From Rubrobacter sp. (GTDB lineage: Bacteria > Actinomycetota > Rubrobacteria > Rubrobacterales > Rubrobacteraceae), in contig JADDPM010000006.1 of assembly GCA_016781885.1 (NCBI GenBank), positions 1 to 27,515 on the forward strand: 27,515 nt of DNA. Reading direction: 5' to 3'. The notes under the pieces are model-generated. The model was not told the origin of the DNA. It did not search any database and worked only from the letters and a program-made list of their open reading frames with translations. Below, piece by piece: positions 1 to 6,561 of this stretch; the first letter of the stretch is position 1, and each line of letters starts with the position of its first letter. Made by a program: the position numbers and the translations under genes.

Positions 1-1
1 G

Positions 2-139
2 GAGATCTCGCTTGCCGGCTTCCGCGACCGCATGGGCACGAGCCGCAAGTACGCCCAGACCTGGCTGGAGTACGCCGACACGGCGGGCGTCACCCGGAGG
101 GTAGGCGACGCCCGTATCCTCACCCGTCGCTACAGGTGA
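2..139 (+). CDS. selB: SelB C-terminal fragment (selenocysteine-specific elongation factor)
   Basis: Only the last 46 codons are inside the window; the 5' end is cut off. The translation contains FRDRMGTSRKYAQTWLEY followed by TRRVGDARIL, which matches the last winged-helix domain of SelB. That domain binds the SECIS hairpin and lets SelB-GTP deliver Sec-tRNA to in-frame UGA codons. The gene ends with TGA at 137-139, and a selenocysteine tRNA gene begins 29 bases later. This is the usual selB-selC pairing and strongly supports the call. Nothing can be said about the GTPase domains, which lie upstream of the window. Confidence 0.85.
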   Translation, partial: EISLAGFRDRMGTSRKYAQTWLEYADTAGVTRRVGDARILTRRYR

Positions 140-168
140 ACGGTGTATTAAAATCCTTGCGTACCCCT

Positions 169-257
169 GGAATGCGTGGGCCTGGTGGCCCGGCCGGTCT
201 TCAAAACCGGTTTGCGGGCGCGATGCGTCTGTGGCGGTTCGATTCCCCCGCATTCCG
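169..257 (+). tRNA. selC: tRNA-Sec, anticodon TCA (UCA)
   Basis: All arms can be drawn by eye. The acceptor strand GGAATGC(G) at 169-176 pairs with (C)GCATTCC at 249-256, followed by discriminator G257; CCA is not encoded. The D arm is 177-192, with a 6-bp stem (outer pair T-G wobble) and a 4-base loop, as in bacterial tRNA-Sec. The anticodon stem is 194-198/206-210 with loop CTTCAAA and anticodon TCA at 201-203. A long variable arm spans 214-232 (8 bp including G-U pairs, GAT loop). The T loop TTCGATT is 238-244. Only 12 bases lie between the T loop and the discriminator, against 13 in the E. coli type. The T stem GGCGG/CCCCC therefore has either a C-C mismatch (7+5) or a bulged C with an 8+4 arrangement. 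Confidence 0.93.
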
Positions 258-263
258 CTGTGA

Positions 264-410
264 TAGTTGTCAGTTGAAGACGAGGTCGGTCTAGGGAATG
301 ACATACGGACGCGTTACCGGGCGGCGTAGATAGTGTGGAGGCTCCGAGGGAGCCCGGACCGCGGCTGTGGCGAGCGAGCGTGAGTGGCGCCTGAAGCAAA
401 CTGACAACTA
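264..410 (+). promoter_or_regulatory. moaC leader with 12-bp long-range inverted repeat; candidate structured RNA
   Basis: TAGTTGTCAGTT at 264-275 is exactly complementary to AACTGACAACTA at 399-410, enclosing 123 bases. Inside is the hairpin GGCTCC-GAG-GGAGCC at 340-354. An alternative helix, CCGGGC 317-322 with GCCCGG 352-357, would use some of the same bases. The closing stem ends just before the moaC ribosome binding site CCGGAGG (about 415-421). This layout resembles an RNA switch controlling access to a start site. Molybdenum-cofactor riboswitches are known upstream of moa genes, but I cannot match the consensus by eye. A non-coding repeat element is an equally open reading. Confidence 0.4.
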
Positions 411-426
411 CAAACCGGAGGTTCGT

Positions 427-885
427 ATGACGCAGTTTTCACACTTAGATGAGGAGGGTGCGGCCCGGATGGTGGACGTGGGTGAGAAGGCCGTCATCCG
501 GCGGACCGCTACCGCCGAGGGGCGAGTGGAGATGTCTTCCGAGACGGTTGAGCTTCTGCGGGAGAAGGCGCTCCCCAAAGGGGACGCGCTCAACACGGCG
601 AAGATAGCAGGGGTCATGGCCGCCAAGCGAACTCCGGACCTGATCCCGCTCTGCCACGGCCTGAACCTTACCTCGATAGACCTGGAGTTCGAGGTGGGAG
701 ATACAGGGGTAGGGATCATCGCTACCGCCCGCGCGAGCGACCGCACCGGGGTGGAGATGGAGGCCCTCACCGCGGTGAGCGTCGCGGCCCTGACGATCTA
801 CGATATGTGCAAGGCGGTGGATAAGGGGATGGCGATCTCGGAGGTCAAGCTCCTCGAAAAGACCAAAGAAGAGGCCCCCTCGTGA
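427..885 (+). CDS. moaC: Cyclic pyranopterin monophosphate synthase MoaC
   Basis: MoaC works with the radical-SAM enzyme MoaA to turn GTP into cyclic pyranopterin monophosphate, the first committed step of molybdenum cofactor synthesis; MoaC closes the pterin ring in the cytoplasm. The 152-residue product has the usual family length and its signatures: MVDVGEKA near residue 16, AAKRTPDLIPLCHGLNLT in the middle, and TGVEMEALTAVSVAALTIYD followed by MCKAVDKGM near the C-terminus. I chose ATG 427 because the ribosome site CCGGAGG lies just upstream and homologues start with a similar M-x-Q-F/L-T/S-H motif. An in-frame GTG at 367 would add 20 unconserved residues and run through the inverted repeat. 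moaA and the other moa genes are not in the window. Downstream it is separated from the haem cluster by a promoter-like stretch. Confidence 0.95.
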   Translation: MTQFSHLDEEGAARMVDVGEKAVIRRTATAEGRVEMSSETVELLREKALPKGDALNTAKIAGVMAAKRTPDLIPLCHGLNLTSIDLEFEVGDTGVGIIATARASDRTGVEMEALTAVSVAALTIYDMCKAVDKGMAISEVKLLEKTKEEAPS

Positions 886-929
886 AGGGATGCACGGCGC
901 GCAACGATAGCCTATGCAACACTTTGTCG

Positions 930-958
930 ATGAATGCTACTCGTATGGCGGCTATACT
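930..958 (+). promoter_or_regulatory. Possible sigma-70-type promoter for the haem cluster
   Basis: In the 113 bases between moaC and the first tetrapyrrole gene there is a good -10 hexamer TATACT at 953-958. A weak -35, ATGAAT at 930-935, lies 17 bases upstream. The predicted transcript would start near 965 and carry about 34 bases before the AGGAG ribosome site at 988-992. Only the -10 box is convincing. Confidence 0.4.
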
Positions 959-998
959 AAACTCGTGCTCTGGGTTGCGGAGCCTTTAGGAGACAGAG

Positions 999-1553
999 AT
1001 CGAGGGTGCCGTTCTTTACCCTGTATTCCTCGACCTTGACGGCAAACGTTGCGTAGTCGTTGGGGGCGGGGGGGTCGCTAACAGGAAGGCGAGAAAGCTC
1101 TTGCAGGCGAGGGCCGAGGTAGTGGTGGTCTCACCCGAGGTCGAGCCGGAGCTTGAGAGCATGGCCGCCGAGGTGTATAAGAGGCCATACAGAGAGGGCG
1201 ACCTCGAAGGGGCCTCTCTCGCGTTCGCGGCGACGGACCGCCGGGAGGTGAACGCGGAGGTGGCGCGGGAGGGCCGCGAGAGAGGCGTGCCGGTGAACGT
1301 CGCGGACAGGCCGGCCGAGGGGGACTTCGCCTTGCCCTCGACCCTGAGGCGTGGACGGTTGCAAGTAGCGGTCTCGACCGGCGGGGCGTCGCCGACGCTG
1401 GCGCGCAGGATACGGCGCGAGCTCGAGGAGGCCTTTAGCCCCGAGTGGGCGGGCATCATAGAGGAGTTGGTCAGGGCCCGTAGAGAAGGACACAGGGCCG
1501 AAGAGGAGCTAGAGGAGGTGGTCGAGCAGTGCTTATCGCGGTTGCGGGGATGA
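999..1553 (+). CDS. Precorrin-2 dehydrogenase/sirohydrochlorin ferrochelatase-like protein (SirC/Met8/CysG-N family), non-canonical start
   Basis: This family oxidises precorrin-2 to sirohydrochlorin with NAD+; Met8-type members also insert iron to give sirohaem. The translated frame gives YPVFLDLDGKRCVVVGGG, then GVANRKARKLL and EVVVVSPE, the N-terminal Rossmann nucleotide-binding fold. ATDRREVN and VPVNVADRPAEGDFALPS follow, then ISTGGxSP-like VSTGGASPTLARRIR, as in SirC. The frame is open only from 990 (TAG at 987-989) and has no ATG, GTG or TTG before TTG 1101, which lies beyond the glycine-rich loop. The best start is ATC at 999, six bases after AGGAG (988-992), giving 184 residues. The 3' end overlaps hemA by 25 bases. 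With the SUMT domain two genes downstream it would complete a siroheme branch. Whether it chelates iron cannot be told here. Confidence 0.85.
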   Translation: MEGAVLYPVFLDLDGKRCVVVGGGGVANRKARKLLQARAEVVVVSPEVEPELESMAAEVYKRPYREGDLEGASLAFAATDRREVNAEVAREGRERGVPVNVADRPAEGDFALPSTLRRGRLQVAVSTGGASPTLARRIRRELEEAFSPEWAGIIEELVRARREGHRAEEELEEVVEQCLSRLRG

Positions 1554-2827
1554 ACCACCGCTCGGCGCCCATAGAGGTGCGCGAGAAGGTCGCCTTCTCG
1601 CCGTGCGCGGCTCGCTCTTTTCTGCGCCGCTTGAAGGAGGAAGGGGCGGTGGCCGAGGCGGTCCTCGTCTCCACCTGCAACCGGACCGAGCTCTACGCCG
1701 TCGTCGAGGACGAGGGTGCGAAGACGCGGCTCTTCGACTTCATGGCCGACGAGAAAGACCTCGAGCGCGACTTCCTGGAGCAACACTCTTACTGGCTCAC
1801 CGACGACGAGGCCGTGCGGCACCTTTACCGGGTCGCCTCTTCGCTGGACTCGATGGTAGTCGGAGAAGGACAGATCCTGGGGCAGGTCCGCGAGGCGTAC
1901 CGGGCGGCGACTGAGGAGTCGTGCGCCGGTCCGATCCTGAACCGCCTCTTCCACACCTCTCTGCGTGTCGGCAAGCAGATACGTTCGGAGACGGGCATCG
2001 GTGACAGCTCCCTCTCCGTGCCGCGCGTGGCGGTGAAGCTGGCCGAGGAGGTATTCGGTACGCTCGAAGGCAGGCGCGCGCTGGTACTCGGGGCGGGCGA
2101 GATGAGCGAACTTGTCGTCAAGCACCTCAAGGACCAAGGGATCGAGGAGATCCGGATCGCCAACCGCACCGCCGGGCGAGCCGAGGAACTCGCAAGGAGA
2201 ATGGGGGGAACCGCGGTGGGCTTCGCCGCTCTGACCGGGGAGCTCCCGAAGGCCGACGTGGTGGTTAGCTCGACCGGGGCCGGGGATTGGGTCGTCGGGA
2301 GTGAGGCGGTTGCGGGAGCGCTCGCGCGGCGGGAGGAGCCGTTGTTCTTTATAGACATCGCGGTCCCGCGCGACGTGGACCCGGTGGTGCAGAACCTCGA
2401 TCGGGCCTACGTCTACGACGTAGACGATTTGCAGGCCGTCGTAGACCACAACTCGTACGGCAGGAGTGCGGCGGCAGAGGCTGGGGAGGCAATGATCGGG
2501 CCGGCGGTGATCGAGTACATGAGCTGGCTCTCGACGCTGCACGTCGTGCCGCTCATAAAGGAGCTCCGCGACGGGGCCGAGAAGATACGGCGCCACGAGC
2601 TCGCGCGCGCCCTCAAGGGCCTCGACCTCTCTCCTGAGGAGGCCGGGGTCGTAGAGCGCATGAGCCACACGCTCGTCAACAAGCTCCTGCACGGCCCGAT
2701 TCAGGAGATAAAAGCCTTAGCCGAGGCGGGCGCTCCTCTGGAGAGTGCGGAGATTCGGCGCCATATCCTGGCTCTCTCGGGCTCCCTGGAGCTGCACCGC
2801 TCCGAAGACCGCTCTACTTCGACATGA
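1529..2827 (+). CDS. hemA: Glutamyl-tRNA reductase HemA
   Basis: HemA reduces glutamyl-tRNA(Glu) with NADPH to glutamate-1-semialdehyde, the first step of the C5 tetrapyrrole pathway. The 432-residue product has family length. The N-terminal catalytic domain starts GMNHRSAPIEVREKVAF and holds STCNRTELYA, with the nucleophilic cysteine at residue 50, the same number as in E. coli. GEGQILGQVREAY follows. The NADPH-binding fold includes ALVLGAGEMSELVVKHL, and the C-terminal dimerisation helices contain LVNKLLHGPIQEIK. The start is GTG 1529, with GAGGAGG ending about nine bases upstream, inside the end of the sirC-like gene. Its stop overlaps hemC as ATGA. As the entry step it is the usual control point of the pathway; no haem-regulatory motif can be confirmed from sequence alone. 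Confidence 0.97.
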   Translation: MLIAVAGMNHRSAPIEVREKVAFSPCAARSFLRRLKEEGAVAEAVLVSTCNRTELYAVVEDEGAKTRLFDFMADEKDLERDFLEQHSYWLTDDEAVRHLYRVASSLDSMVVGEGQILGQVREAYRAATEESCAGPILNRLFHTSLRVGKQIRSETGIGDSSLSVPRVAVKLAEEVFGTLEGRRALVLGAGEMSELVVKHLKDQGIEEIRIANRTAGRAEELARRMGGTAVGFAALTGELPKADVVVSSTGAGDWVVGSEAVAGALARREEPLFFIDIAVPRDVDPVVQNLDRAYVYDVDDLQAVVDHNSYGRSAAAEAGEAMIGPAVIEYMSWLSTLHVVPLIKELRDGAEKIRRHELARALKGLDLSPEEAGVVERMSHTLVNKLLHGPIQEIKALAEAGAPLESAEIRRHILALSGSLELHRSEDRSTST

Positions 2828-3750
2828 GACCGAGGCCCCCCGTGGTTCTGGGGACGCGCGGCTCGAAGCTCGCCCTCGTGCAGGCCAACGCATGCGCGGA
2901 GAGACTGCGGGCGTCGGGCCTGAAGGTAGAGGTCAGGGTCATCAAGACTACCAGCGAGCATCACCCGGACCTGCCGCTCTCCGTCATAGACCAGCGCGAC
3001 GTCTTTACCCGTCAGCTCGATGAGGCGTTGCTACGGGGCGAAATAGACCTCGCCGTACACTCCGCAAAGGACGTGCCGACCGAAGTTCCGCGGGGGATAG
3101 TGCTCGCGGCCTTCACCAAACGCCACGATCCTTCCGACGTCCTCGTCTCCGGCGAAGGTTACGACGTAGATGGTCTGCAGGAGGGGGCCGTCGTGGCTAC
3201 CTCCAGCCTGAGGCGCCGCGCGCAACTCCTACATCGCCGTCCGGACCTCCGGATCGTGGAGATCCGGGGTAACGTGGACACCCGCATCCGCAAGGTGCGT
3301 GAGGGGGCCGCCGACGCGCTCGTCCTCGCCCGGGCCGGACTGGAACGGCTCGGACTCGACGTGCCGCATATCGTGATACCGCCGGAGATCATGCTCCCCG
3401 CGGTTAGCCAGGGTGCGTTGGCCGTGGCGACGTTGGTGGACCACTCTCTACGGAGCGCTATCAGCAAGGCGCTGAACGACGAGTCGACGGAGAAGGTGGT
3501 TCGGGCCGAGCGGGCAATGCTCAACGCACTCGAAGGCGGCTGCCGGGTCCCGGTTGGGGCGCTCGGGAGGAGGGTGGACGGGTCGGGAGTTTGGTTGCAG
3601 GGGGTCGTTGCATCGCCGGACGGGGCGTTGCTCTACCGGGGTGAGGCGATGGGCGAGGAGCCAGAGGAGGTCGGCGGGAGGCTGGCGCGGAACCTGCTGG
3701 AGCAGGGCGCAGGGGTAGTGCTCGCGGAGATACGGGAGGTGCGATCCTGA
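2824..3750 (+). CDS. hemC: Porphobilinogen deaminase (hydroxymethylbilane synthase) HemC
   Basis: HemC links four porphobilinogen units into hydroxymethylbilane on a covalently bound dipyrromethane primer. The 308-residue protein begins with VVLGTRGSKLALVQAN and contains EIDLAVHSAKDVPTEVPRG, which carries the catalytic aspartate region. ATSSLRRRAQLL and EIRGNVDTRIRK, rich in the arginines that bind the substrate acetate and propionate groups, follow. The primer-attachment cysteine is residue 240 in LEGGCRVPVGA. The start ATG overlaps the hemA stop by four bases, so translation is probably coupled. Its own stop TGA (3748-3750) lies inside the initiation region of the fused cobA-hemD gene. Length and motif order are normal. 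Confidence 0.97.
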   Translation: MRPRPPVVLGTRGSKLALVQANACAERLRASGLKVEVRVIKTTSEHHPDLPLSVIDQRDVFTRQLDEALLRGEIDLAVHSAKDVPTEVPRGIVLAAFTKRHDPSDVLVSGEGYDVDGLQEGAVVATSSLRRRAQLLHRRPDLRIVEIRGNVDTRIRKVREGAADALVLARAGLERLGLDVPHIVIPPEIMLPAVSQGALAVATLVDHSLRSAISKALNDESTEKVVRAERAMLNALEGGCRVPVGALGRRVDGSGVWLQGVVASPDGALLYRGEAMGEEPEEVGGRLARNLLEQGAGVVLAEIREVRS

Positions 3751-5282
3751 TCTACCTGGTAGGAAGCGGCCCTGGTGACCCCGGCCTCTTTACTGTAAAA
3801 GGAGTCGAGTGTATGAGGCGCGCGGGCGCGGTCGTCTACGACCGGCTCGCGCCGGAGGCCCTGCTCGCCCATGCGAAGCCCGGCGCGGAGCTCCACTACG
3901 TCGGCAAGCAGCCGGGCCAGCACTCTATGTCGCAGGAGCAGATCAACACACTCCTCGTCCGGCTCGGCCGCGAGGGAAAGACGGTCGTGCGCCTGAAGGG
4001 CGGCGATCCCTACGTCTTCGGTCGCGGCGGCGAGGAGGCGCTCGACCTTGCCGAGGCCGGGATACCCTTCGAGGTCGTCCCCGGCGTAACGAGCGGTATA
4101 GCGGCACCCGCCTATGCCGGCATCCCGGTTACGCATCGTGGCATCTCAACGAGCGTCGCCTTCATCACCGGCCACGAGGACCCGACGAAGGGTGAGTCGG
4201 ACGTGGACTGGGGACGACTCGCGAACGCGGCGGAGACGCTCGTACTGTACATGGGCCTCGGGAGGCTCGCGGAGATCTCCACTGAGCTGATCGCCGGAGG
4301 GCGCGACCCCGAGACTCCGGTCGCCTGCATCCGCTGGGGTACCCGCGCCGACCAGAGGATCGTCACCGGCACGCTGGAGAGCATCGCCGGGAGGGTCACG
4401 GAGGCGGGGTTGAAGCCTCCGGCGATCACGGTGGTCGGAGATGTTGTGGCACTGCGCGAGGACGGGCTCGACTGGTTCGAGAGGAGGCCGCTCTTCGGGC
4501 GGCGCGTCGTGGTCACGAGGGCGCGCGCCCAGGCCGGCGAACTTGGTCGGGAGCTGGAGTCTTTAGGGGCCGAGGTCCTGGAGTTCCCGACGATAGAGAT
4601 AAAAACGCCCGGAGACTTCGAGTCGCTGGACGGGGCCATACGCGACCTCGACTCGTTCGACTGGCTCGTCTTCACGAGCGTGAACGGCGTGGAGGCGTTC
4701 GTGGAGCGACTCGGGCATCATGGTCTCGACCTGCGGGCGGTGCCGCGGGGGGCGAGGGTGGCGGCGATAGGTCCTGCGACGGCCGAGAGGGTAGAGGCGG
4801 CGGGGCTCCGGGTGGACATGATGCCCGAGGAGTACCGGGCGGAGGCCCTGATCGAGGTTCTGCAAGGAGACTCTCTCGCAGGGAAGAGGGTCCTGATCCC
4901 GCGCGCAAAGGTCGCCCGCGAGATACTGCCGGAGAAGCTGCGCGAGGCCGGCGCCGAAGTGGTTGTCCCGCCGGCCTACGAGTCCGTCCCGTCGAACGAG
5001 GGCAGGGAGAGGCTGAGAGAGCTTTTGGAGAACGGCGAGGTGGACTGCGTAACCTTCACCGCGAGCTCGACGGTCGAGAACTTCGTCCGGGCCTTCGATG
5101 GGGGAGCAGACAAGCTCCTCTCAGAGGCCAAGGTGGCGTGTATAGGCCCGATCACGGCAAACACCGCTCGCGGATACGGTCTACGGGTCGACGTCGAGGC
5201 CGCCGAGTACACTATACCCGGACTGGTAGACGCGGTGGCGAACCTCTTTAACGCTGGTGACGCGGCCAAGAAAGGCGGGTAA
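3747..5282 (+). CDS. cobA-hemD: Fused uroporphyrinogen-III C-methyltransferase / uroporphyrinogen-III synthase (CobA-HemD)
   Basis: This is a two-domain enzyme of about 511 residues. The N-terminal half is a SAM-dependent SUMT: GSGPGDPGLFTVKG near residue 6, VVRLKGGDPYVFGRGGEEAL near 82, then VPGVTSGIAAPAYAGIPVTH. It methylates uroporphyrinogen III to precorrin-2. From about residue 250 a HemD domain begins with RRVVVTRARAQAGELGRELE and runs to VDAVANLFN; it cyclises hydroxymethylbilane to uroporphyrinogen III. The frame opens at 3645 and has no ATG, GTG or TTG until ATG 3813, which would delete the SAM-binding GSGPGDPG loop. The likely start is CTG 3747, seven bases after GGGAGG and overlapping the hemC stop as CTGA. 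Adjacent ATC codons at 3744 and 3750 are alternatives. Such fusions are known in actinobacteria and firmicutes. Confidence 0.93.
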   Translation: MIYLVGSGPGDPGLFTVKGVECMRRAGAVVYDRLAPEALLAHAKPGAELHYVGKQPGQHSMSQEQINTLLVRLGREGKTVVRLKGGDPYVFGRGGEEALDLAEAGIPFEVVPGVTSGIAAPAYAGIPVTHRGISTSVAFITGHEDPTKGESDVDWGRLANAAETLVLYMGLGRLAEISTELIAGGRDPETPVACIRWGTRADQRIVTGTLESIAGRVTEAGLKPPAITVVGDVVALREDGLDWFERRPLFGRRVVVTRARAQAGELGRELESLGAEVLEFPTIEIKTPGDFESLDGAIRDLDSFDWLVFTSVNGVEAFVERLGHHGLDLRAVPRGARVAAIGPATAERVEAAGLRVDMMPEEYRAEALIEVLQGDSLAGKRVLIPRAKVAREILPEKLREAGAEVVVPPAYESVPSNEGRERLRELLENGEVDCVTFTASSTVENFVRAFDGGADKLLSEAKVACIGPITANTARGYGLRVDVEAAEYTIPGLVDAVANLFNAGDAAKKGG

Positions 5283-5286
5283 CGCA

Positions 5287-6264
5287 ATGACATTTCCAAC
5301 ACAGAGGCTCCGGCGTACGCGCGGCACGGCCGGGCTGCGCGGCATCGTGCGCGAGACGGAGCTCTCCCCGAACGACTTCATCTACCCCATCTTCGTGGCG
5401 GCCGGCGAGGACGTAAAGAACCCCATAGCCTCGATGCCCGGCATCTTCCAGCTCTCCATAAACCACGCCGTCCAGGAGGCGAAGAAGGCCAACGATCTCG
5501 GCCTCCCGGGCGTCCTGATCTTCGGCATCCCTGACGAGAAGGATGAGGCGGCGAGCGGGGCTTATGACCCGGAGGGCGTGGTGCAACTGGCCACCCTCGC
5601 CATAAAAGATGCTGTGCCGGAGCTATTGGTGGTCGCGGACGTGTGCCTGTGTGAGTACACGAGCCACGGACACTGCGGGATCGTGGACAAGGAGCGCGGC
5701 GTGGTCCTGAACGACGCGAGCCTGGAGCTTTTGGCGCAGACGGCCGCGAGCCAGGCCGAGGCCGGAGCGGATATCGTGGCGCCGTCGGACATGATGGACG
5801 GGCGGGTCGCGGCTTTGCGGAGCGAGCTAGACCGCGAGGGCTTCCTGGAGACCCCGATCATGGCTTACTCCGCGAAGTACGCCTCGGCCTTCTACGGCCC
5901 GTTCCGCGAGGCCGCCGACAGCGCCCCGCAGTTCGGCGACCGTCGTGGCTATCAGATGGACCCCGCGAACGCCCGCGAGGCGTTGCGCGAGGTCGCCCTG
6001 GACGTAGAGGAGGGTGCGGATATCGTCATGGTCAAGCCCGCGCTCCCGTATCTCGACGTCGTGCGGAGGGTGCGCGACGCCACCAACCTCCCCGTCGCCG
6101 CCTACAACGTGAGCGGCGAGTACTCGATGCTCAAGGCCGCCGTGCAGAACGGCTGGCTCGATGAGGAGAGGGCCGTTTTGGAGACGCTCACCGGGATAAA
6201 GCGGGCAGGGGCGGAGATCATCATCACCTACCATGCCCTCGACGCCGCCCGCTGGCTTGGATAA
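5287..6264 (+). CDS. hemB: Delta-aminolevulinic acid dehydratase (porphobilinogen synthase) HemB
   Basis: HemB condenses two aminolevulinate molecules into porphobilinogen. The 325-residue product has both Schiff-base lysines: K197 in YSAKYASAFYGPF and K250 in VMVKPALPYLDVVR. The metal site reads DVCLCEYTSHGHCG, with the three cysteines of the zinc-dependent class rather than the aspartate-rich magnesium type. I chose ATG 5287, four bases after the hemD stop, because an upstream in-frame GTG at 5257 would overlap hemD and add ten unconserved residues. The purine-rich AAAGGCGGG (about 5271-5279) can serve as ribosome site. The gene closes the first tightly packed block; a 297-base gap separates it from hemL. 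Confidence 0.96.
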   Translation: MTFPTQRLRRTRGTAGLRGIVRETELSPNDFIYPIFVAAGEDVKNPIASMPGIFQLSINHAVQEAKKANDLGLPGVLIFGIPDEKDEAASGAYDPEGVVQLATLAIKDAVPELLVVADVCLCEYTSHGHCGIVDKERGVVLNDASLELLAQTAASQAEAGADIVAPSDMMDGRVAALRSELDREGFLETPIMAYSAKYASAFYGPFREAADSAPQFGDRRGYQMDPANAREALREVALDVEEGADIVMVKPALPYLDVVRRVRDATNLPVAAYNVSGEYSMLKAAVQNGWLDEERAVLETLTGIKRAGAEIIITYHALDAARWLG

Positions 6265-6306
6265 CCGCTCCTACGCGTAACTGACGGTGTTTCTGGCTTC
6301 TTGGCA

Positions 6307-6325
6307 GCCCAAGTTCTCTTTGGGC
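6307..6325 (+). terminator. Possible weak terminator or attenuator hairpin after hemB
   Basis: GCCCAA (6307-6312) pairs with TTGGGC (6320-6325) around a seven-base loop, 42 bases after the hemB stop. No run of T follows, so it is not a classic intrinsic terminator. It may be part of the structured region ahead of hemL. Confidence 0.25.
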
Positions 6326-6409
6326 ATGTGTCGATCTCCGTGCGAGACGACCGATCCGCGACAGCCGGAGTTTTCCATGCAGGGTTCTGTAAACTGTTCG
6401 GTGGGCTAG

Positions 6410-6539
6410 CCAACCTGGTAGCCGAGAGTGAACAGGTTGGGTAAGCGGTATCACCGCCCTGATCGATGATCTGGTCTATAAAGTGAGTGTTGGTATTCGG
6501 AAGGGGATACGCTCGGTTGCAAGGCAGCAACGAGAATAC
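6410..6539 (+). promoter_or_regulatory. Structured leader ahead of hemL with several hairpins
   Basis: The 297 bases between hemB and hemL carry no convincing gene but do carry strong inverted repeats. CCAACCTG 6410-6417 pairs perfectly with CAGGTTGG 6433-6440. GCGGT/ACCGC at 6445-6457 forms a short hairpin. CTC-GTTGC pairs with GCAAC-GAG at 6512-6520/6527-6534 with one bulged G. GTATTC 6493-6498 can pair either with GGATAC 6505-6510 or with GAATAC 6534-6539, two mutually exclusive choices. The last helix ends seven bases before a ribosome-site-like AAGGGAA. I compared by eye with T-box and cobalamin riboswitch consensus elements and saw no match. TATAAA at 6477-6482 could be a -10 box but lacks a -35. 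Confidence 0.4.
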
Positions 6540-6561
6540 GAACGCAAGGGAAGCGCTGTCT

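Noticed and set aside
367..426. Upstream GTG start for moaC
   Set aside because: Would translate the inverted repeat arm and lacks a ribosome site; ATG 427 has CCGGAGG and fits family length.
1016..2692. Very long minus-strand open frame (558 codons) opposite sirC and hemA
   Set aside because: It is a shadow of the GC-rich + strand genes: low-complexity Arg/Leu/Glu composition, no conserved motifs, and it spans two genes.
5257..5286. Upstream GTG start for hemB
   Set aside because: Overlaps hemD and adds ten residues not typical of HemB.
6400..6470. T-box or cobalamin riboswitch before hemL
   Set aside because: No T-box core sequence and no cobalamin box could be found by eye; only generic hairpins remain.
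6487..6561. Upstream TTG start for hemL
   Set aside because: The added 25 residues come from the hairpin-rich leader and are not conserved.
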